DNA of 64,000 nt from Scenedesmus sp. ARA3 (GCA_004335835.1 RWJK01001313.1:86674-150673); one strand, 5' to 3'; shown: positions 9,957 to 23,290, counted from the stretch's first letter. Numbers and translations are program-made. Notes: generated by a model from the sequence alone, not told the origin.

Positions 9957-12900
9957 ATGGCTACCAGCAGCCTGGCTCGGCAGTCAACGCCGCTGGCTGG
10001 AGCCCGCCTAGACAGGACAGCAGCACATGCAGCTGTCAGGAACCTGGCAGAGTCCTATGGCGTTGACTTGCTGCCACTTGAGCTCAGTCTCATGGCTGAC
10101 CTGGACGCTCCCACGCCAGTCAACATTCAGCGCCGCAGCTCAGAGCCAGGCGGCCCCCCAGAGCGGCAACTCAGCAGCCCAGCAGACTTTGCCGCCAGCC
10201 ACTTTGGCGCTGATGCAGCAACACCAGCGATACCAGAAGCTGCCGTCACGCCTCGCCAGCGCTGCTCGCCAGCAGATGCCGCAGCCACCTGCTCGCCGCG
10301 GCTTGCAGGAACAGCAGCCGAGTCAGATACAGCATCAGCAGCAGCAGCATCAGCAGCAGGGTGTGAGGGTGCAGCAGCACTAGCATCTGCAGATGGAAGG
10401 GGTGCTGCTGAGCAGGCATGGCTGGGCAGCAGCGGTGATGCCGATGACTTCATTGCAGAGGGAGATGAAGAGGAGTACTTGGAGTACGACGTGGCTCCGG
10501 AGCAGCGCATAGCACTTCTGGAGGCAAGGCAACTGACTACAGCTGCTGGTGTTTTGCGGAGTTTGCTGGCAACTCTCGCCTGCTGCACTGCGTGCCAGGG
10601 CCCCTTTGTCAGCATTGTCAAGGCGCCCGATCCTAGCTGCTTGCCTGCTCAGCGGTGCTGGCTGGTGCACAGTCTGCGCCTGCTCAGGAGCGTGCCTCAT
10701 TGCTGCAGCGCCTTGCCCAAAATGACGCTGCTGCTTTTGTGGCGCTTGCAGGAGGAGCGTGACATCTTGGTGGACAAGCTGCTGGCCACAACAGAGGCAC
10801 TGCATGCCAGTGAGGCACGAAACAGGCAGAGCCAGGCCTCAGCCTCCCAGGTGCGGCCACATGCCAGGCGCCGCAGCACCAGCAACAGCTATATCTGCAC
10901 TCCATTGTCACAAGTCACGCTGTGTGGATAGTACAAACATGCGGAGAGGCACCACATGCAAGTGTCATCTGGGACTGGGCTTGTCATGCAGTCATGCTGA
11001 CACTTCTGAGACATGCCGCTGCTGTTTACTGCCGTTGCTGCGGCTGCTGCTGCGGCTCCTGCTGCAGGTTGGCGCGCTGCTGAACCAGCTGCAGGAGCTG
11101 CTGCGCCGTGCGGAGGTGGAGCGGGACAGGGCCAAGCTGCAGCTCAAGCGGCATCGGGTGAGCTGCAGCAGGACAGCCATATCCACGTTCCTGTGGCAGG
11201 CAGAGGCGACTGCATGGCCCATGGTCTTGTGCCTGTGCGGCAGGCAACAGCTGGTGGCTGCATGGCCATTGCTGGCTTGATTGCATGCATGTAATGCTTG
11301 CTTCAGCTGGCAAGACCGCACACTTGTGGAGCTGATTCGGTGCACTAGGCGGCGTCCTTGTATGCGAGCCTGTGGGTATGCTATTGCCCACTCTGTTGCA
11401 TAACCATCTGCCGTGTCTGCTGTCTGTCTGCCGGTTTGCCTGCTGTATCATGTCAGGTGTCTGCCTCTCAGGTTTCAGCTGAGCACGGAACCTCAGCACT
11501 GGTTGCAGTGCCGCTTCTTCCGCAGTGCATGTCCGCGCCAGCTGAAGTCGCCCCCACTGGGACACTGCGCAGCAGCAGCAGCACTGGTGATGCCAGCAGC
11601 AGCAGCAGCAGCAGCGCAGCAGCTGCTGCCAGCCAGCCTGTTGTGAGCGAGCAGCTGCGGCACAGGAAGAAGCACAAGAGCAGCAGCGAGGACGGCTTGC
11701 TTGGCCTAGCAGCAGTGACACAGGCAGGCTGTGCAACTGAGCATCAGCCACAGTCTGCCACAGCAGCAGCAGGGATGGCTGCTACTGCCAGCGTCATTGG
11801 GCGCCGCAGGCGTGGCAGCGGCAGCAGCAGCAGCAAGGGCGGCGCAGCTCCTAGCATAGCAACTGGCGAGCCTCCTGCATCTCCAAGCAATGAGCCGCTG
11901 GAGTCACCGGTGACACTCACCCCCAGCAGCAATGAGGTGCGGCCGCCAGTGAAGAGCGTGATCAATGGCTTCGAGGCCCTAATGAAACAGCGCGCACGCG
12001 CAGCTGCCGCGAAAGCTGCTGCAGCGCGTGCGGCTGCTGCAGAGGCGGCTGCAGCAGCGGCGGCGGCGGCAGCTGCGCCAGCAGGGTTTGTGGCAGCAGC
12101 AGTGGCCAGCAGGGAAGCTGGCGAGGTGGCAAGTCCATCGAAGATGCAGGCAGCAGCAGCTGCAGCAGCAGCCAAAGACAGCAGGGTGCGCAGCATTGCT
12201 GCAGCGCTGGAGCCTGCCGTGTCGCCGCAAGCTGCAGCAGCAGCCGCTGCTGCTGCAGCAGCCACAGCAGCTGAGCTAGCTGCGGAGGCTGCAGCAGCTG
12301 AAGAGGCAGCGGCAGCAGCAGCGGCAGCAGCAGGTGTTGAGGCCGCGCAGGCTTGCAGTGGGTTGAGCGTGCACGTGCCACCCATCCGTGTCGGCCGGGC
12401 AGCAAGCGAGGACGGCGGCAGCGGCAGCGCAACAGTAGCAGCAGCCTTGCGGCCAGCAGGCAGCAGTATGGGCAGCGAAGTGTCGACGCCGACTGCTGCT
12501 GCTGTCTGCAATGCAAGCCCTGCTCGCTTCAGAGCTGAGCTGCTGTCCTTAGAGGATGGCTTGAGTGAGGGTGAGGTAATCACCTCGAGTGATGTGATGG
12601 GCCCCAGCTATGCTGATGTTGTGTGCCGCAGCAGCAGAGAGTGGAGCCGAGCCAGCAGCAGGGCTACCTCCAAGTCTCCTTCACCTACTAGGCCAGCTCA
12701 GCGTGCAGCAGCAGGCGGCAAGGGCAGCTCGAAGCAGCAGCAGCAGCAGCAGCAGCATGCAGAGGTGGCAAGTGATAGCTCTCAGCCCTGGAAGGAGCAG
12801 GAAGCAGCAGCAACGATCAGTGCCGTCGGCAATGCTGCTGCTGGCGTCTTCTTTAGCTTTGGCAGCAGCGAAAGCGGAGCCAGCAGCGGCAAGAAAGGCC

Positions 12901-14084
12901 GCGGTATGTCTCCTGCAAAGTCACCTAAGGCAGGTGGTGCATCCCCCAAAGGCGCATTTCACTCACCAAGGGGTGTCGCTGGCGTTGCTGGTGTAAAAGG
13001 GCCTGCTGCGAGCCGTTTAGGCAACGCTGCTGCTCCTGCTGCTGCTGCTGCTCCTGCTGCTGCTGCTGCTCCTGCTGCTGCCCCTGCGTCTGCAGTGGCA
13101 GCAGCGGTGGCTGAGGCAGCAGTGGTGAAGCAGCAGCAGCGGAAGGGAAAGGTCTACAACCCCAAAGTGTTCAAGGGCGATGGCAGCAGCAGCAATAGCA
13201 GCAAGGTAGTAGGTGCTGGCAGCACAGGAGCTACAGCTGCAGCTGCCACGTCTGTGGTTGCAGCCGTGCCGGTGTTGGCTGATGCAGCATCTAGCAAGGT
13301 GCCGGCAGCAGTGCCAGCAGCAGCCTCTGCAGAAGCTTCTGCAGCTGACATTGGTGCAGCTGCGGTGACGCCCTGCAGCAATCAGCCGCTGCCGCAGCAG
13401 GCTCCTCACAAGAAGCAGCAGCAGAAGCACAAGCAGCAGCAGGGGCAGACACAGAAGCAGGCAGGCAAGGAGCAGCAGGCAGCACAGCAGCAGCAGGAGC
13501 AGGAGCTGCAGCCGCAGCTGAAGGTTGAGGTTGCAAAGAGCACAGCAGAGGCTGCGCCGCCAGCTGCGGCAGTGCCCACCCCCGGATCCCCTGCTGACTG
13601 TACTGCTGAGGTCATCACCTGTGACAGCAGCAGCACCAGCAGCAGCAGCACCTGCAGCTCCGGCAGAGGCCACCAGAAGCGCAAGCAGCAGGCTGCAGGG
13701 CAAGCAGCGCAGCCAAAAGCTGCACAGGCTGGTTTGCAAAGCAGTCCTGCACAGGGACCAGCTGCAGGGGCGGTGAGCAAGCAGGTTGGCAGCAGTGGTG
13801 TGGCCCAGGCTGGCATTCTGTGGAAGGTTGCAGCTGTGGTGCTGCTGCTGTTGAGTGGCGGGCTGCTTGCTGCACTGGCACTGGCCAGGCATGGGGGGCA
13901 CCAGCAGCAGGCAGCTCTTGTGGCAGGCGGCAGTGAAGAGCTGCAGCAGCAGCTGCAGGCGATGCAGGAGCGCGTTGCTGTGCTGCAGCGGCAGCTGAGT
14001 GAGCGGGAGCTGCAGCTGTCGGCCTGCAGTGCTGGGGATGCAGCAGCAGCAGCAGGTGCAATGCCTGACCATGCTGAGCTGTGA
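9957..14084 (+). CDS. Ala/Gln-rich coiled-coil protein with C-terminal membrane helix
   Basis: Not recognised as a known family. Proposed exons: 9957-10523, 10752-10850, 11068-11157, 11472-14084, total 3369 nt (1122 aa), all phase 0. The N-terminal part is acidic and Ser/Ala-rich. Exons 1 end to 3 form an apparently continuous coiled coil (APEQRIALLE, EERDILVDKLL, LLNQLQELLRRAEVERDRAKL). A long Ala/Ser/Gln low-complexity region follows with basic patches. Near the C-terminus a hydrophobic helix (VAAVVLLLLSGGLLAALALA) precedes a second coiled coil (ELQQQLQAMQERVAVLQRQL). The layout suggests a membrane-anchored tether or scaffold; that is inference. The first intron needs a GC donor, and the last intron has two in-frame acceptors 15 nt apart. 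The Ala-run composition resembles the 23.6-27.9 kb protein. Confidence 0.6.
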
Positions 14085-16998
14085 GCCAGGAGTGCAGGTA
14101 GCAAGCCAGACCGGGATTGTTTAGTATCAAGTTTTTGTGTCTCACCAATGGTGTTGGAAGTTGGAGGCTGGGGTTTGCTGTTGCCAGGACATGCACTGGC
14201 AGGGCTTGTGCAGCTGCAGGAGCCTGCATGTGTGGTGGAGGGACCACATGTGGTGAGGGTGTGCAGCTGTTTTGTGGTTGCATGTAACATCTATCGCGGC
14301 CTCTGGAGTAGGCTGGCAGCATGAGGTGTCATAACACACTGGCTCGTATCGGATCGGTGCACCTGTTGTTTTGTGCTGGCCAGTCGCCAGGGCTGAGTTA
14401 GTGGGTAGCGTTGTGGCTGGCATTTTTGTTTGTTTCGTTCAAGCTATCATACATGAAGTCTGCTGCTGCTGCTTTGCACCTTACATGGATCCGTTACACG
14501 TGTGATATCAACAACAGCACAACCTGCAATTCAGCTAGCGCCCGGACAGGAGTTGCCAAGCATACCTCACGTGCCTGATTGTGCGCAGCAGCCCGTGCAT
14601 TTGCAGCACAGGTGCTGCAGTTTTGAGGGCGAATGATAGGGCCAGTGATTATCCTGTTCAGACATCCCTATGAGTTCTGACATTGATGTGTCTGTATGCA
14701 GTGCTGCATCGTGGTCATATGCTGCAGAGCCAATGCATGGCCCAGTGGCTCAGCTGTGCAAGAGGAATGGCATGGCTGGTTGTGGCCAGCAGCACCTGCA
14801 CACGGCGCTGACTTACAGCTTGCAGGAGAGCTGCGAAAAGCTATGAGCTAGGTTCTGGGCTGTCTGCCATCTGTGTGGCAAAAAGAAGCTGGGTTTCTAT
14901 CGGACCGGCAGGTGCATGTTGGCGCGTATGCTGCAGCGGCAGCCCGCTAGTGGGCTGGGAAGCACATGCAGCATGCTGTTTGAGGCACGACAAGCACAGC
15001 AGTGTACATTGCCTGGATTTGAGCAGCCACGAGGCCCCGAGGCCTTGCAGGTGGCTGGGTGTGGATTGAACATCTGTGGTGCGTCTGGCGCTGTGCCGGC
15101 CTCAGGCAGACGCAAAGCAGGTGCCTGCATTGGTTGGTGATGGGCATGGATGCGTTGCACTTCAAGCTGTCGCTGCGAATTGCGCGGCATTCAGCGCATC
15201 TGCTCGTGCAGATTAACATATGCATCTGCTCGTGCAGTTCAAGTTACAATCGTCACTACTTTGGGCATGTTACATGCCAGTGTCCTGCACACAGGTCAAC
15301 AGCAGTTGGTTGTAGGCAGACAGCAGCGTGTTCGAATACAAAATATGGGCAGTAGCTGCATGCCACTGTTTACCTGTATGCAACAGTAGGGAAGTTGGGC
15401 TGCTACGTGATGGTCTGCGCAAGCGCTTGCAATTTGTACTGAGCTTACTTGAGCTGCATGGTATCCTTGCTGGACGAGCACTGCAGGATGTTGCCATGGC
15501 CCATGGGTTGCTACAGCGACACTAAACGTGGTTTTTTTTGTTACGTGGTATCTCTGTAATGGTTTCACCCTCTGTCCGGACAGGCTGCCACAGCCGGGCT
15601 TTCACTCTTTGATTGCAAGGAGCCATTGCGCGGTCGTAATGCTTCAAAGCCATGGCCTGATTGCGAATCATGTCATCAGCTGTCATCTCTCAATTGCTGT
15701 ACTGGCTAAAAGCGCAGGAACACCAAAACACCGCTGCTCAAAGTATTTTGACCGACCGTTACACATTTAGGAAGTTCAGACCGGGCTGACTGAGTGCCGT
15801 ATCCGGGTATGCTATGTTGCCAGTTCAACACACGATTAAAATCACAGCATACAGACAGTCTCTGTCTAAATGGTCCTGGGGCTGCCAACTGCCAGTGGAC
15901 AGTTGGTGGCGCGCCCAGTCACTAACCATGCAGGCAGGGCTGCTGCTGCATGCAGCACGCGAAGCACCACGAGCAGCAGCACCCCTTGCAGCAGGCTCTC
16001 GCGTGAAATGTGGCAAACTCGCCCTCTAGGCAGCAGCTGCAGCAGCCAGGGGTTTGCACCCTTTGCCTGCCTCGCTGGAACCACACACCTCTATATAAAC
16101 AGGTACTCACTCAGGTCAGACCATGCTATGGGCACAGGCCACTTCATGCTACACCAGACCAGGGGGAACTGCGCTGTGCAGAAGCACACGACAAGCCGCA
16201 TTGCACAGGCGAGCGGACCCACAGTCACGCCCCTCTCACCACTTCTGTAGTCAACAAACGGCAGCGTGCAACAGAAACTGTTCCACTGAGGCGCGCTGCC
16301 AACTCCTTATGCATGCGAAACCCGTACACGCAGCTCGTATTGAGGTTAAATGCACACATTTTTCATGCATGATCACACAATCCCAAATCTTCACGATGGT
16401 CGGAGGAATTGAAAGCTCTGGCCCGAGTCAGAAGCTCAACGTGCCACCACACACAAATTATCTGCGGTGCCCTGCGATTGATGGCTCCTAGATGGATGTC
16501 ACTGTGCATTGTGAGCTGTGAAAGCACACACTGCCCATCACTGCTGAGGAGTTCCATCAGCACCGTCCGCACACCAACCAACCGGCACATGCTGGCACAC
16601 ACAAACTGTATGAAATCAATCAATGCAAGCAGCAGCAGCACCACCAGCATGCATGCAACGGCCCTCACTGCACACCCTGTCGGATGTGCGGTGCATGCGC
16701 GCACAGAAATCAATCAGTGTGCAGCACACATGCCATTGCGCACGCCTCCATCCAACTCTGGGCAGTATCCACAAGGCGATGCAGCAGCACAAGCGGCAGC
16801 ACGGTATTTCACGTGCAGCTGCAGCGCTGAACCACACCCCCTGGCACGCTTGCCCACCAACCATACATCAGCCGCTGAACTGACCCAACACAGCCCTCAC
16901 ATTCAGCTGTGTATGCGCGCACCCTGCTTCCCTAACCTCCGCTCATCAGTTATCAGCGCTGAGCTGCTACAAACTAGCCGCAAGAAACTGCTGCTAGC
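14085..16998. other. Intergenic, no supported gene
   Basis: A TGTAA at 14283-14287, about 200 nt after the stop of the preceding gene, is its likely poly(A) signal. A 16-bp direct repeat (GCATCTGCTCGTGCAG) occurs at 15196 and 15222. I see no coding region, tRNA or mobile element in the rest. The long plus-strand frame entering from 16409 is an antisense shadow of the repeat protein at 17-19 kb. Confidence 0.6.
14283..14287 (+). terminator. TGTAA polyadenylation-type signal
   Basis: TGTAA about 200 nt downstream of the TGA at 14082-14084, in the position expected for a green-algal poly(A) signal. Confidence 0.4.
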
Positions 16999-19670
16999 TT
17001 ACAGGCCCTTGGTGATGCTCAGGCTGGATGACTTGTCACCCTTGCCGCCGCTCACACTGATGCTGACAGACTTGGCAGCAGCAGCGGGGGCCTCAGCAGC
17101 CTTCACTGGTGCGCTGGGGTTGGCAGCTGCGGCAGCTGCGGGGGCAGCAGCGCCCTTGCCGAACATGGGCAGGGTGATGGTGGGCTTGGTGAATGTGGGC
17201 ATGGTGATGGTAGGCATGGTGATGGTGGGCTTGGTGATGCTGATGGTCTTGGCAGCAGCGGGGGCCTCAGCAGCCTTCACTGGTGCGGAGGGGTTGGCAG
17301 CGGCAGCTGCGGGGGCAGCGGCGGCGCCCTTGCTGATGCTCAGGCCGGCACCCTTGCTGAAGCTGATGGTGGGGAAGCCCTTGCCTGCGCCAGCGGTCTT
17401 GCTGATGGTGGGCATGGTGATGGTAGGCATGGTGATGGTGGGCTTGGTGATGCTGATGCTGCCGGAGCCAGCCTTCTGCAGCTTGCGGCCCTTGCCAATG
17501 CTGATGCTCATTGACTTGCCAGCGGCGGCGGGAGCCTCAGCAGCCTTCACTGGTGCGCTGGGGTTGGCAGCGGCAGCAGCGGGGGCGGGGGCAGCAGCGC
17601 CCTTGCCGAACATGGGCAGGGTGAAGCTGGGCTTGGTGAATGTGGGCATGGTGAAAGTGGGCTTGGTGAAGGTAGGCATGGTGAAGGTGGGTTTGGTGAT
17701 GCTGATGGTCTTGGCAGCAGCGGGGGCCTCAGCGGCCTTCACTGGTGCGGAGGGGTTGGCAGCGGCAGCTGCGGGGGCAGCGGCGGCACCCTTGCTGATG
17801 CTCAGGCCGGCACCCTTGCTCATGGAAATGGTGGGCATGGTGATGGTGGGCTTGGTGATGCTGATGCTGCCAGAGCCAGCCTTCAGGAGCTTGCGGCCAG
17901 TGGTGGCAACAGTGGCGGTGGCAGCTGCGGGGGCAGCGGCGGCACCCTTGNNNNNNNNNNNNNNNNNNNNNNNNNNNNNNNNNNNNNNNNNNNNNNNNNN
18001 GATGGTGGGCTTGGTGATGCTGATGGTCTTGGCAGCAGCGGGGGCCTCAGCAGCCTTCACTGGGGCGGAGGGGTTAGCAGCCGCGGCAGCGGGGGCAGGG
18101 GCAGCAGCGGCGCCCTTGCTGAAGCTGAACTTGGGGAAGCTGAAGGACTTGCCGGTGCTGGCAGCGGGGGCAGCTGCGGCACCCTTGCTGAAACTGAAGG
18201 GGAACTTAGGGAAGCTGAAAGACTTGCCGGTGGTGGCGGGGGCCTCAGCAGCCTTCACTGGGGCGGAGGGGTTGGCAGCGGCAGCTGCGGGGGCAGCGGC
18301 GGCGCCCTTGCTGATGCTCAGGCCAGCACCCTTGCTGAAGCTGATGGTAGGGAAGCCCTTGCCTGCGCCAGCGGTCTTGCTGATGGTGGGCATGGTGAAG
18401 GTTGGCATGGTGAAGGTGGGCTTGGTGATGCTGATGGTCTTGGCAGCAGCGGGGGCCTCAGCAGCCTTCACTGGTGCGCTGGGGTTGGCGGCGGCAGCTG
18501 CGGGGGCAGCGGCGGCGGCCTTGCTGATGCTGATGGTGGGGATGCTGATCTCGGGCTTGGTGATGCTGATGCTGCCAGAGCCAGCCTTCAGCAGCTTGCG
18601 GCCAGTGGTGGCAACAGTGGCGGTGGCAGCTGCGGGGGCAGCGGCGGCACCCTTGCCAGCCTTGCTCATGCTGATGGTGGGCATGGCAATGGTGGGCTTG
18701 GTGATGGTGGGCATGGTGATGGTAGGCATGGTGAAGGTGGGCTTGGTGATGCTGATGGTCTTGGCAGCAGCGGGGGCCTCAGCAGCCTTCACTGGTGCGG
18801 AGGGGTTGGCAGTGGCAGCTGCGGGGGCTGCTGCTGCGCCCTTACCGCTGATGCTGATGCCAGCCTTGCCGATGGTGATGGTCTTGGTGCCGACAGTTGC
18901 GGTGGCAGCCTTGGCGGGGGCAGCAGCTGCTGCTGCGCCCTTGCCGCTGATGCTGATACCGGCCTTGCCGATAGTGATGGTCTTCACGCCAGCGTCAGCA
19001 GTGGCTGCTGCTGCAACTGGGGCTGAGGGGTTGGCTGCGGCGGCAGCTGGGGCTGCTGCTGCGGCCTTGCCAATGCTGATTGTTGGCTTGGTGATGCTGA
19101 TGCTGCCGGAAGCACCCTTGCCTGCAGCACGCAGCAGGAGGAAGCAGAACAGCGACAGGTGAGTGGACGAAGCTGCTGTACAATGCAATGAGGCAGGTCC
19201 CATGCTGCTGACCTGCTGCTGTTGTTGCTTCTGCTCACAACGGTTTCCGCAGCTCGGCAAGCGGTACTGCTGGTGCAATTATACACTGGAAAATTACTGG
19301 CTGCTTTCTCGAAGGCCACGTGGCTGCTTGCTGCGGATATCGCCAGTGTCACCGCAAACACTGTTGGCATCGTGGACTGCGGCGTCGGTGAGACTGGCCA
19401 AGCAGAGCATGCTGCGCCGTCTGATGTGGTCAATGGTAGCCGAAATACTGTCTGGTATGGGGGTAATGCTGTACTGGCATGTTTGGCGGGGAGTCACCAG
19501 CAAGGCGCTGACTTGCCGGGCTGCGACGGTTTTGAATGCTGAAAGCTGCACAGCTGCCTCAAATCGCTCGTTAAGAAGTTGATTCAGCTGTTCTGCTCAC
19601 CGATGTTGGCCTCCACAGAGTGGAGAGCCAGCATGCCCATAAGGGCAACTGCGATCAGTGTAGCACGCAT
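16999..19670 (-). CDS. Secreted Lys/Thr/Pro/Ala repeat protein, nine repeats
   Basis: Exon 1 is 19670-19601 and exon 2 is 19121-16999 (TAA), joined in phase 1 at a Gly codon. Exon 1 encodes a signal peptide, MRATLIAVALMGMLALHS followed by VEA, a good cleavage site. The mature chain is built from nine copies of a block starting NPSAPV (usually NPSAPVKAAEAP) and continuing with strands such as KTISITKPT, then [TI]-[IFT]-[TM]-[MK]-P tandem pentads (TITMPTITMPT), then Gly/Lys and Ala/Pro linkers ([13 protein letters not shown]). Some blocks carry FSFPKFPFSFSKG or GRKLLKAGSGSISITKP variants. The protein is strongly basic with about one Glu per repeat and, apart from the leader, almost no Cys. I recognise no family. 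A wall, adhesive or mineral-binding matrix role is speculation. The 50-N gap at 17951-18000 interrupts repeat five, so the true length is uncertain. Confidence 0.7.
17951..18000. other. Assembly gap, 50 N
   Basis: Run of exactly 50 N inside the repetitive coding exon; probably a collapsed or unresolved repeat. Confidence 0.98.
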
Positions 19671-22600
19671 TTTGTCTGCGGATCACAAGAGAAAAGAAAC
19701 ACAAGCACGTTTAGCAATTGGGAGGATCAGAAAAAGCGGCATATGAAAGGCTCAGTGCTGCCCTCGGCCATATGTCTGACAGTGCTAGTACTACTGTTTT
19801 GCAGGCATCTGAACGGCTCCACAAGACTGCATTGAACTGATCTACAAGGCTGAAGGTTGCCAACATGGCTGATCAAGGCAAACTCTCATATCAGCACGCC
19901 GCTAGTGAGACCGTGCGTGAGGCCCGCGGTGGCTGGCTGCACGACGCTGATCTAGCAGGCTGAATACATTTAGAACCAAGATACAGTAAATTGGCTGCAA
20001 GATAGAAGGGCTAGCTCACCTGCGACAGTGAGCTGAGGGTGGTCGTGAAACGGTGATACAGGGTGCTATGCGCCACGAACAGCGCGATTGTAGCAGACGG
20101 TGCACAACACTGATTTGAGAGGCAGGGCTGCTTAAGCGGTGGCGCTAGATCGTGCTGTCACACCTCAACAAACACCTCAAGCGCGGTTTTAAAACCTCTG
20201 CGGGAGCGCCTGGTCAGCGCTATGTGGACAGCAATCCTTTGAGCTAAATTTGCTGTTTCGAAGGCCGCGTGGCTTTGTTGAGCTCCCAGGAGCCTGTGTC
20301 TTACGGCCAGCTGGCAATCGAGAAGCGTCCCCCTGATCGTTTCAGAGCATTTCCCGCCTTGATTCTTATTCCAACTTGACTTAGTACAAAGTGATGAGCG
20401 ATACAAAACAAGGAGAGGCTCTGCTTCAGGTCCCACCTGATAGCTAGTGACACCAGGCTGCAGTGACCTTGCTTGCCCTACTCTAGTAATCGTGCACCAG
20501 GCAGCAGCACACCACCATTGACGCAAAACAGAGACATACGACCGATATTTATTGCTGATTTATTGCCTTGACGGGGCCAGCAACAGCAGCAACAACAGGT
20601 GCTGTTGAGGGAATGCCATGCTGGTGGAGTTTTTGCAACAAGTTGTGGCGGGTGATCACTTCTCTGGATGCTGGCACCTGAACAGGTAGTCACGTGGTAC
20701 CCAGGGTTGCTATATTTCTAAATCTTGCTGCTTCCTACTGCTTTAACAGCTGCGCATGCTGAGCATGGCTGGGGCACATGCAGACCAGCACAGCACTGTG
20801 TACTCGGCAAGTCCAAATCTGCAGGACAGCACTCAGCAGCCAGTGCTAAGCCACCCACCAAGAAAATGCGTCATGCCGCATGTTAACGTGCTTTTTCTGC
20901 TGACATGCTTTGACACAGTTCTACAAGTCCAGACAGCCTGCGCTCATCACTGCATGTGACTGTAGTGTGCCATGGCCTGCCGTTGCGTCGTCCTGATGCT
21001 GATCTTTTTTTTTGATGCTGATCAGCAGTTTGGCAGCGGCCGTTGCTGCTCAGGCTGAGGCTTGGGCGTCCATCGCTGGCTTTTGCCTGACGGTGGATTG
21101 AGCGGGGTACGTCTCTGTTCTGACCAGCGGTGGCATTCTGCACTTGGCTGCGCAGCCAAGCCCTGAGCAGTTTGCAAAGGGGCAGCAATGCGCAGCGCTG
21201 TTCGAAGCTTGCATCTGCTGCTGCCCGTGCTTGCCAGGAGCAGCAGCACAGTGGCACTGCCGTGAGCAGCTGCTGCTTGTGACAGTGGCTTCCCTTCCAC
21301 AAAAGCTTTGCTGATGTCCAGCAGCTCATCAGCTGAGCACTAGCACCTGTGCAACAGCAACCTGCAGTGCCACTGCAGGTGCTCCTGCAGTCTTGTTGTT
21401 GACATAGGAACTGCATCACGAGTTGAGTCTTACAAGACGGGAACTTGCAACAAAGTTTGTTTTCGAGCCAATGACAGGCTCATCAGTTGCATGCAAACAG
21501 GCTGAGGAAGCCTCCAAGAATTTTACAGGAAACACCTTTTCCTAACACTGCTGCTTGGAGCATTGGGACTCCCAATGAGTATGGCGGAGGCTCTCCTGGT
21601 CAAGCGTTGCTTGAAGGTGCGCAGCTGTGCATTCACCTTGTTATAATTCGTATTTTACTGCTGCAAATCTGAGTATTGGTTCAACTCAGATGAGAGTCAT
21701 AATCATTGGGTTACCAATCATGTCATACGTAGTATACAGCGCAGACTCTGCGTTGAGTCAACGGCGTGCCTGAACAATGTATATGGTGGCGCGTCAACAT
21801 GTTTATTGTACAGTGACGCAGGCACAAGCACATCATAATTGTTATGATAACGACTTTGTCAGCAAGCTGCTGTTCATGGCCTGCCCACAAGCTACATGCT
21901 TTGTCCACTTGCAGAACAGCATTGCATGCATGCAATAAAAGAAGCGCAGCCCCGGCCCCTTGCTGCATGTTTCATTTCACCTGCAACAGAGGCGCCTGCC
22001 CAGGTCGGCAGTGCACGCTGGCACACGCACATCAGCAGAAGTAAAACGACGAATTCGAGACAAAGCCAGGTTCCAAAGGACGCTGGTCATGCACAGCTGC
22101 GCACCTTCAAGCAATGCTGAGCCACAAGTATCAACGAGCCAACGGCGCCACTGCCTTCTGCATTCACAACTACTTCAACTGTCAGCCTTAACCGTCAACA
22201 AAACAGAGCAAACCACACACAGCGCAGCCCAGCCCAGAAAGCTGCATGCTTGCCGCAATGCGGCAGCAGTAGTATACACCAAGCACCAGCAACGGTGGCC
22301 TGCTAGGGGGTTCATAGGTCACATGCATACATAGTGTCAAGGGATCAGGATCTGCTGCACAATCATGTGCTGCGCCGCTGGTTAGCCTGCTAGGCACACG
22401 TGCAAAACACATTATGCTTTGTACAACGACCGTTCAGTCAGCACAGCGGCACTCACAGCACAGCAAACGCAACATGCATAGTAGATACAGCTCAGCAGAC
22501 GACACTATCGCGCTCAACACGTGTGAGTTACACTATAGCAGTAGAGGCTCCATGATGTATACTTATACAAGAGGGTGCAGCAACCACATTCCTCACAACA

Positions 22601-23290
22601 ATGGCTCATCTGCACAGGAAAGCACGCATGCAACAGCAGATGACTGCATGCTCTGCGCAGGACCGTGCAAAAGGAGGCAGATATTGGCGTGATACTGCGG
22701 CAGGTGTTGCAGCACTCCTTGTGCTGCCATGCTGCATGCCAAACTGCCCTGTCGCCATGCGGATAGGTGTGTTGGATATGATCATTGCCAATGCACCCAA
22801 CAGCACAGCGCTGCAGCCGCAACCCGCAGTACTCACAGCACGAGATTTCCGAAATCTGTAGGAGTCCTACAAAGTTGCTGCTGGCAGTTTAACAGTAGAT
22901 GCACACAACAACGGTGTCAAGATGACTATGGTGCACTACAAAACACCAGCCGTGCCTTAACAAGGAACCCGCATGCTGTGCTGCCACCAGCACAACACGC
23001 CGCGAGCCATGCCGCTGCTTTACAAACTCTGCTACAGCTGGTGCACATACTGTTATATACACGCTGCCACAAACCCTTTGAATACAGCTCAGGCATCCAT
23101 GGCCCAAATCCAACAGCAAACCAACGCTACAACGATACATGCATTTGGTAGCGCAATGGGATGCTACTCGATACAACACAGCGTTCCTGCTCACAGGCGT
23201 TGCAACACAAAGTGAAGAGGTGCTGGCAGAGATCAAACAGACGTCACAGGCCAGCAACCGGCAAGCTCTTGCAAGGTCCGCTGCAGTGCT
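19671..23290. other. Intergenic, no supported gene
   Basis: Upstream flank of the secreted repeat protein and distal 3' flank of the next minus-strand gene. Open frames at 20158-20526 and 20883-21419 (minus) and scattered short ones lack domains, signal peptides or consistent splice partners. No tRNA or rRNA is evident by eye. Confidence 0.5.

Noticed and set aside
16409..19162. 917-codon open frame on the plus strand opposite the secreted repeat protein
   Set aside because: It is the antisense of a GC-rich repeat lacking stops in that frame. It has no signal peptide or plausible start, and the minus-strand reading has a signal peptide and matching splice phase.
20883..21419. 178-codon open frame on the minus strand
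   Set aside because: Cys/Gln/Ser-rich reading typical of CAG-rich non-coding DNA in this genome; no supporting signal.
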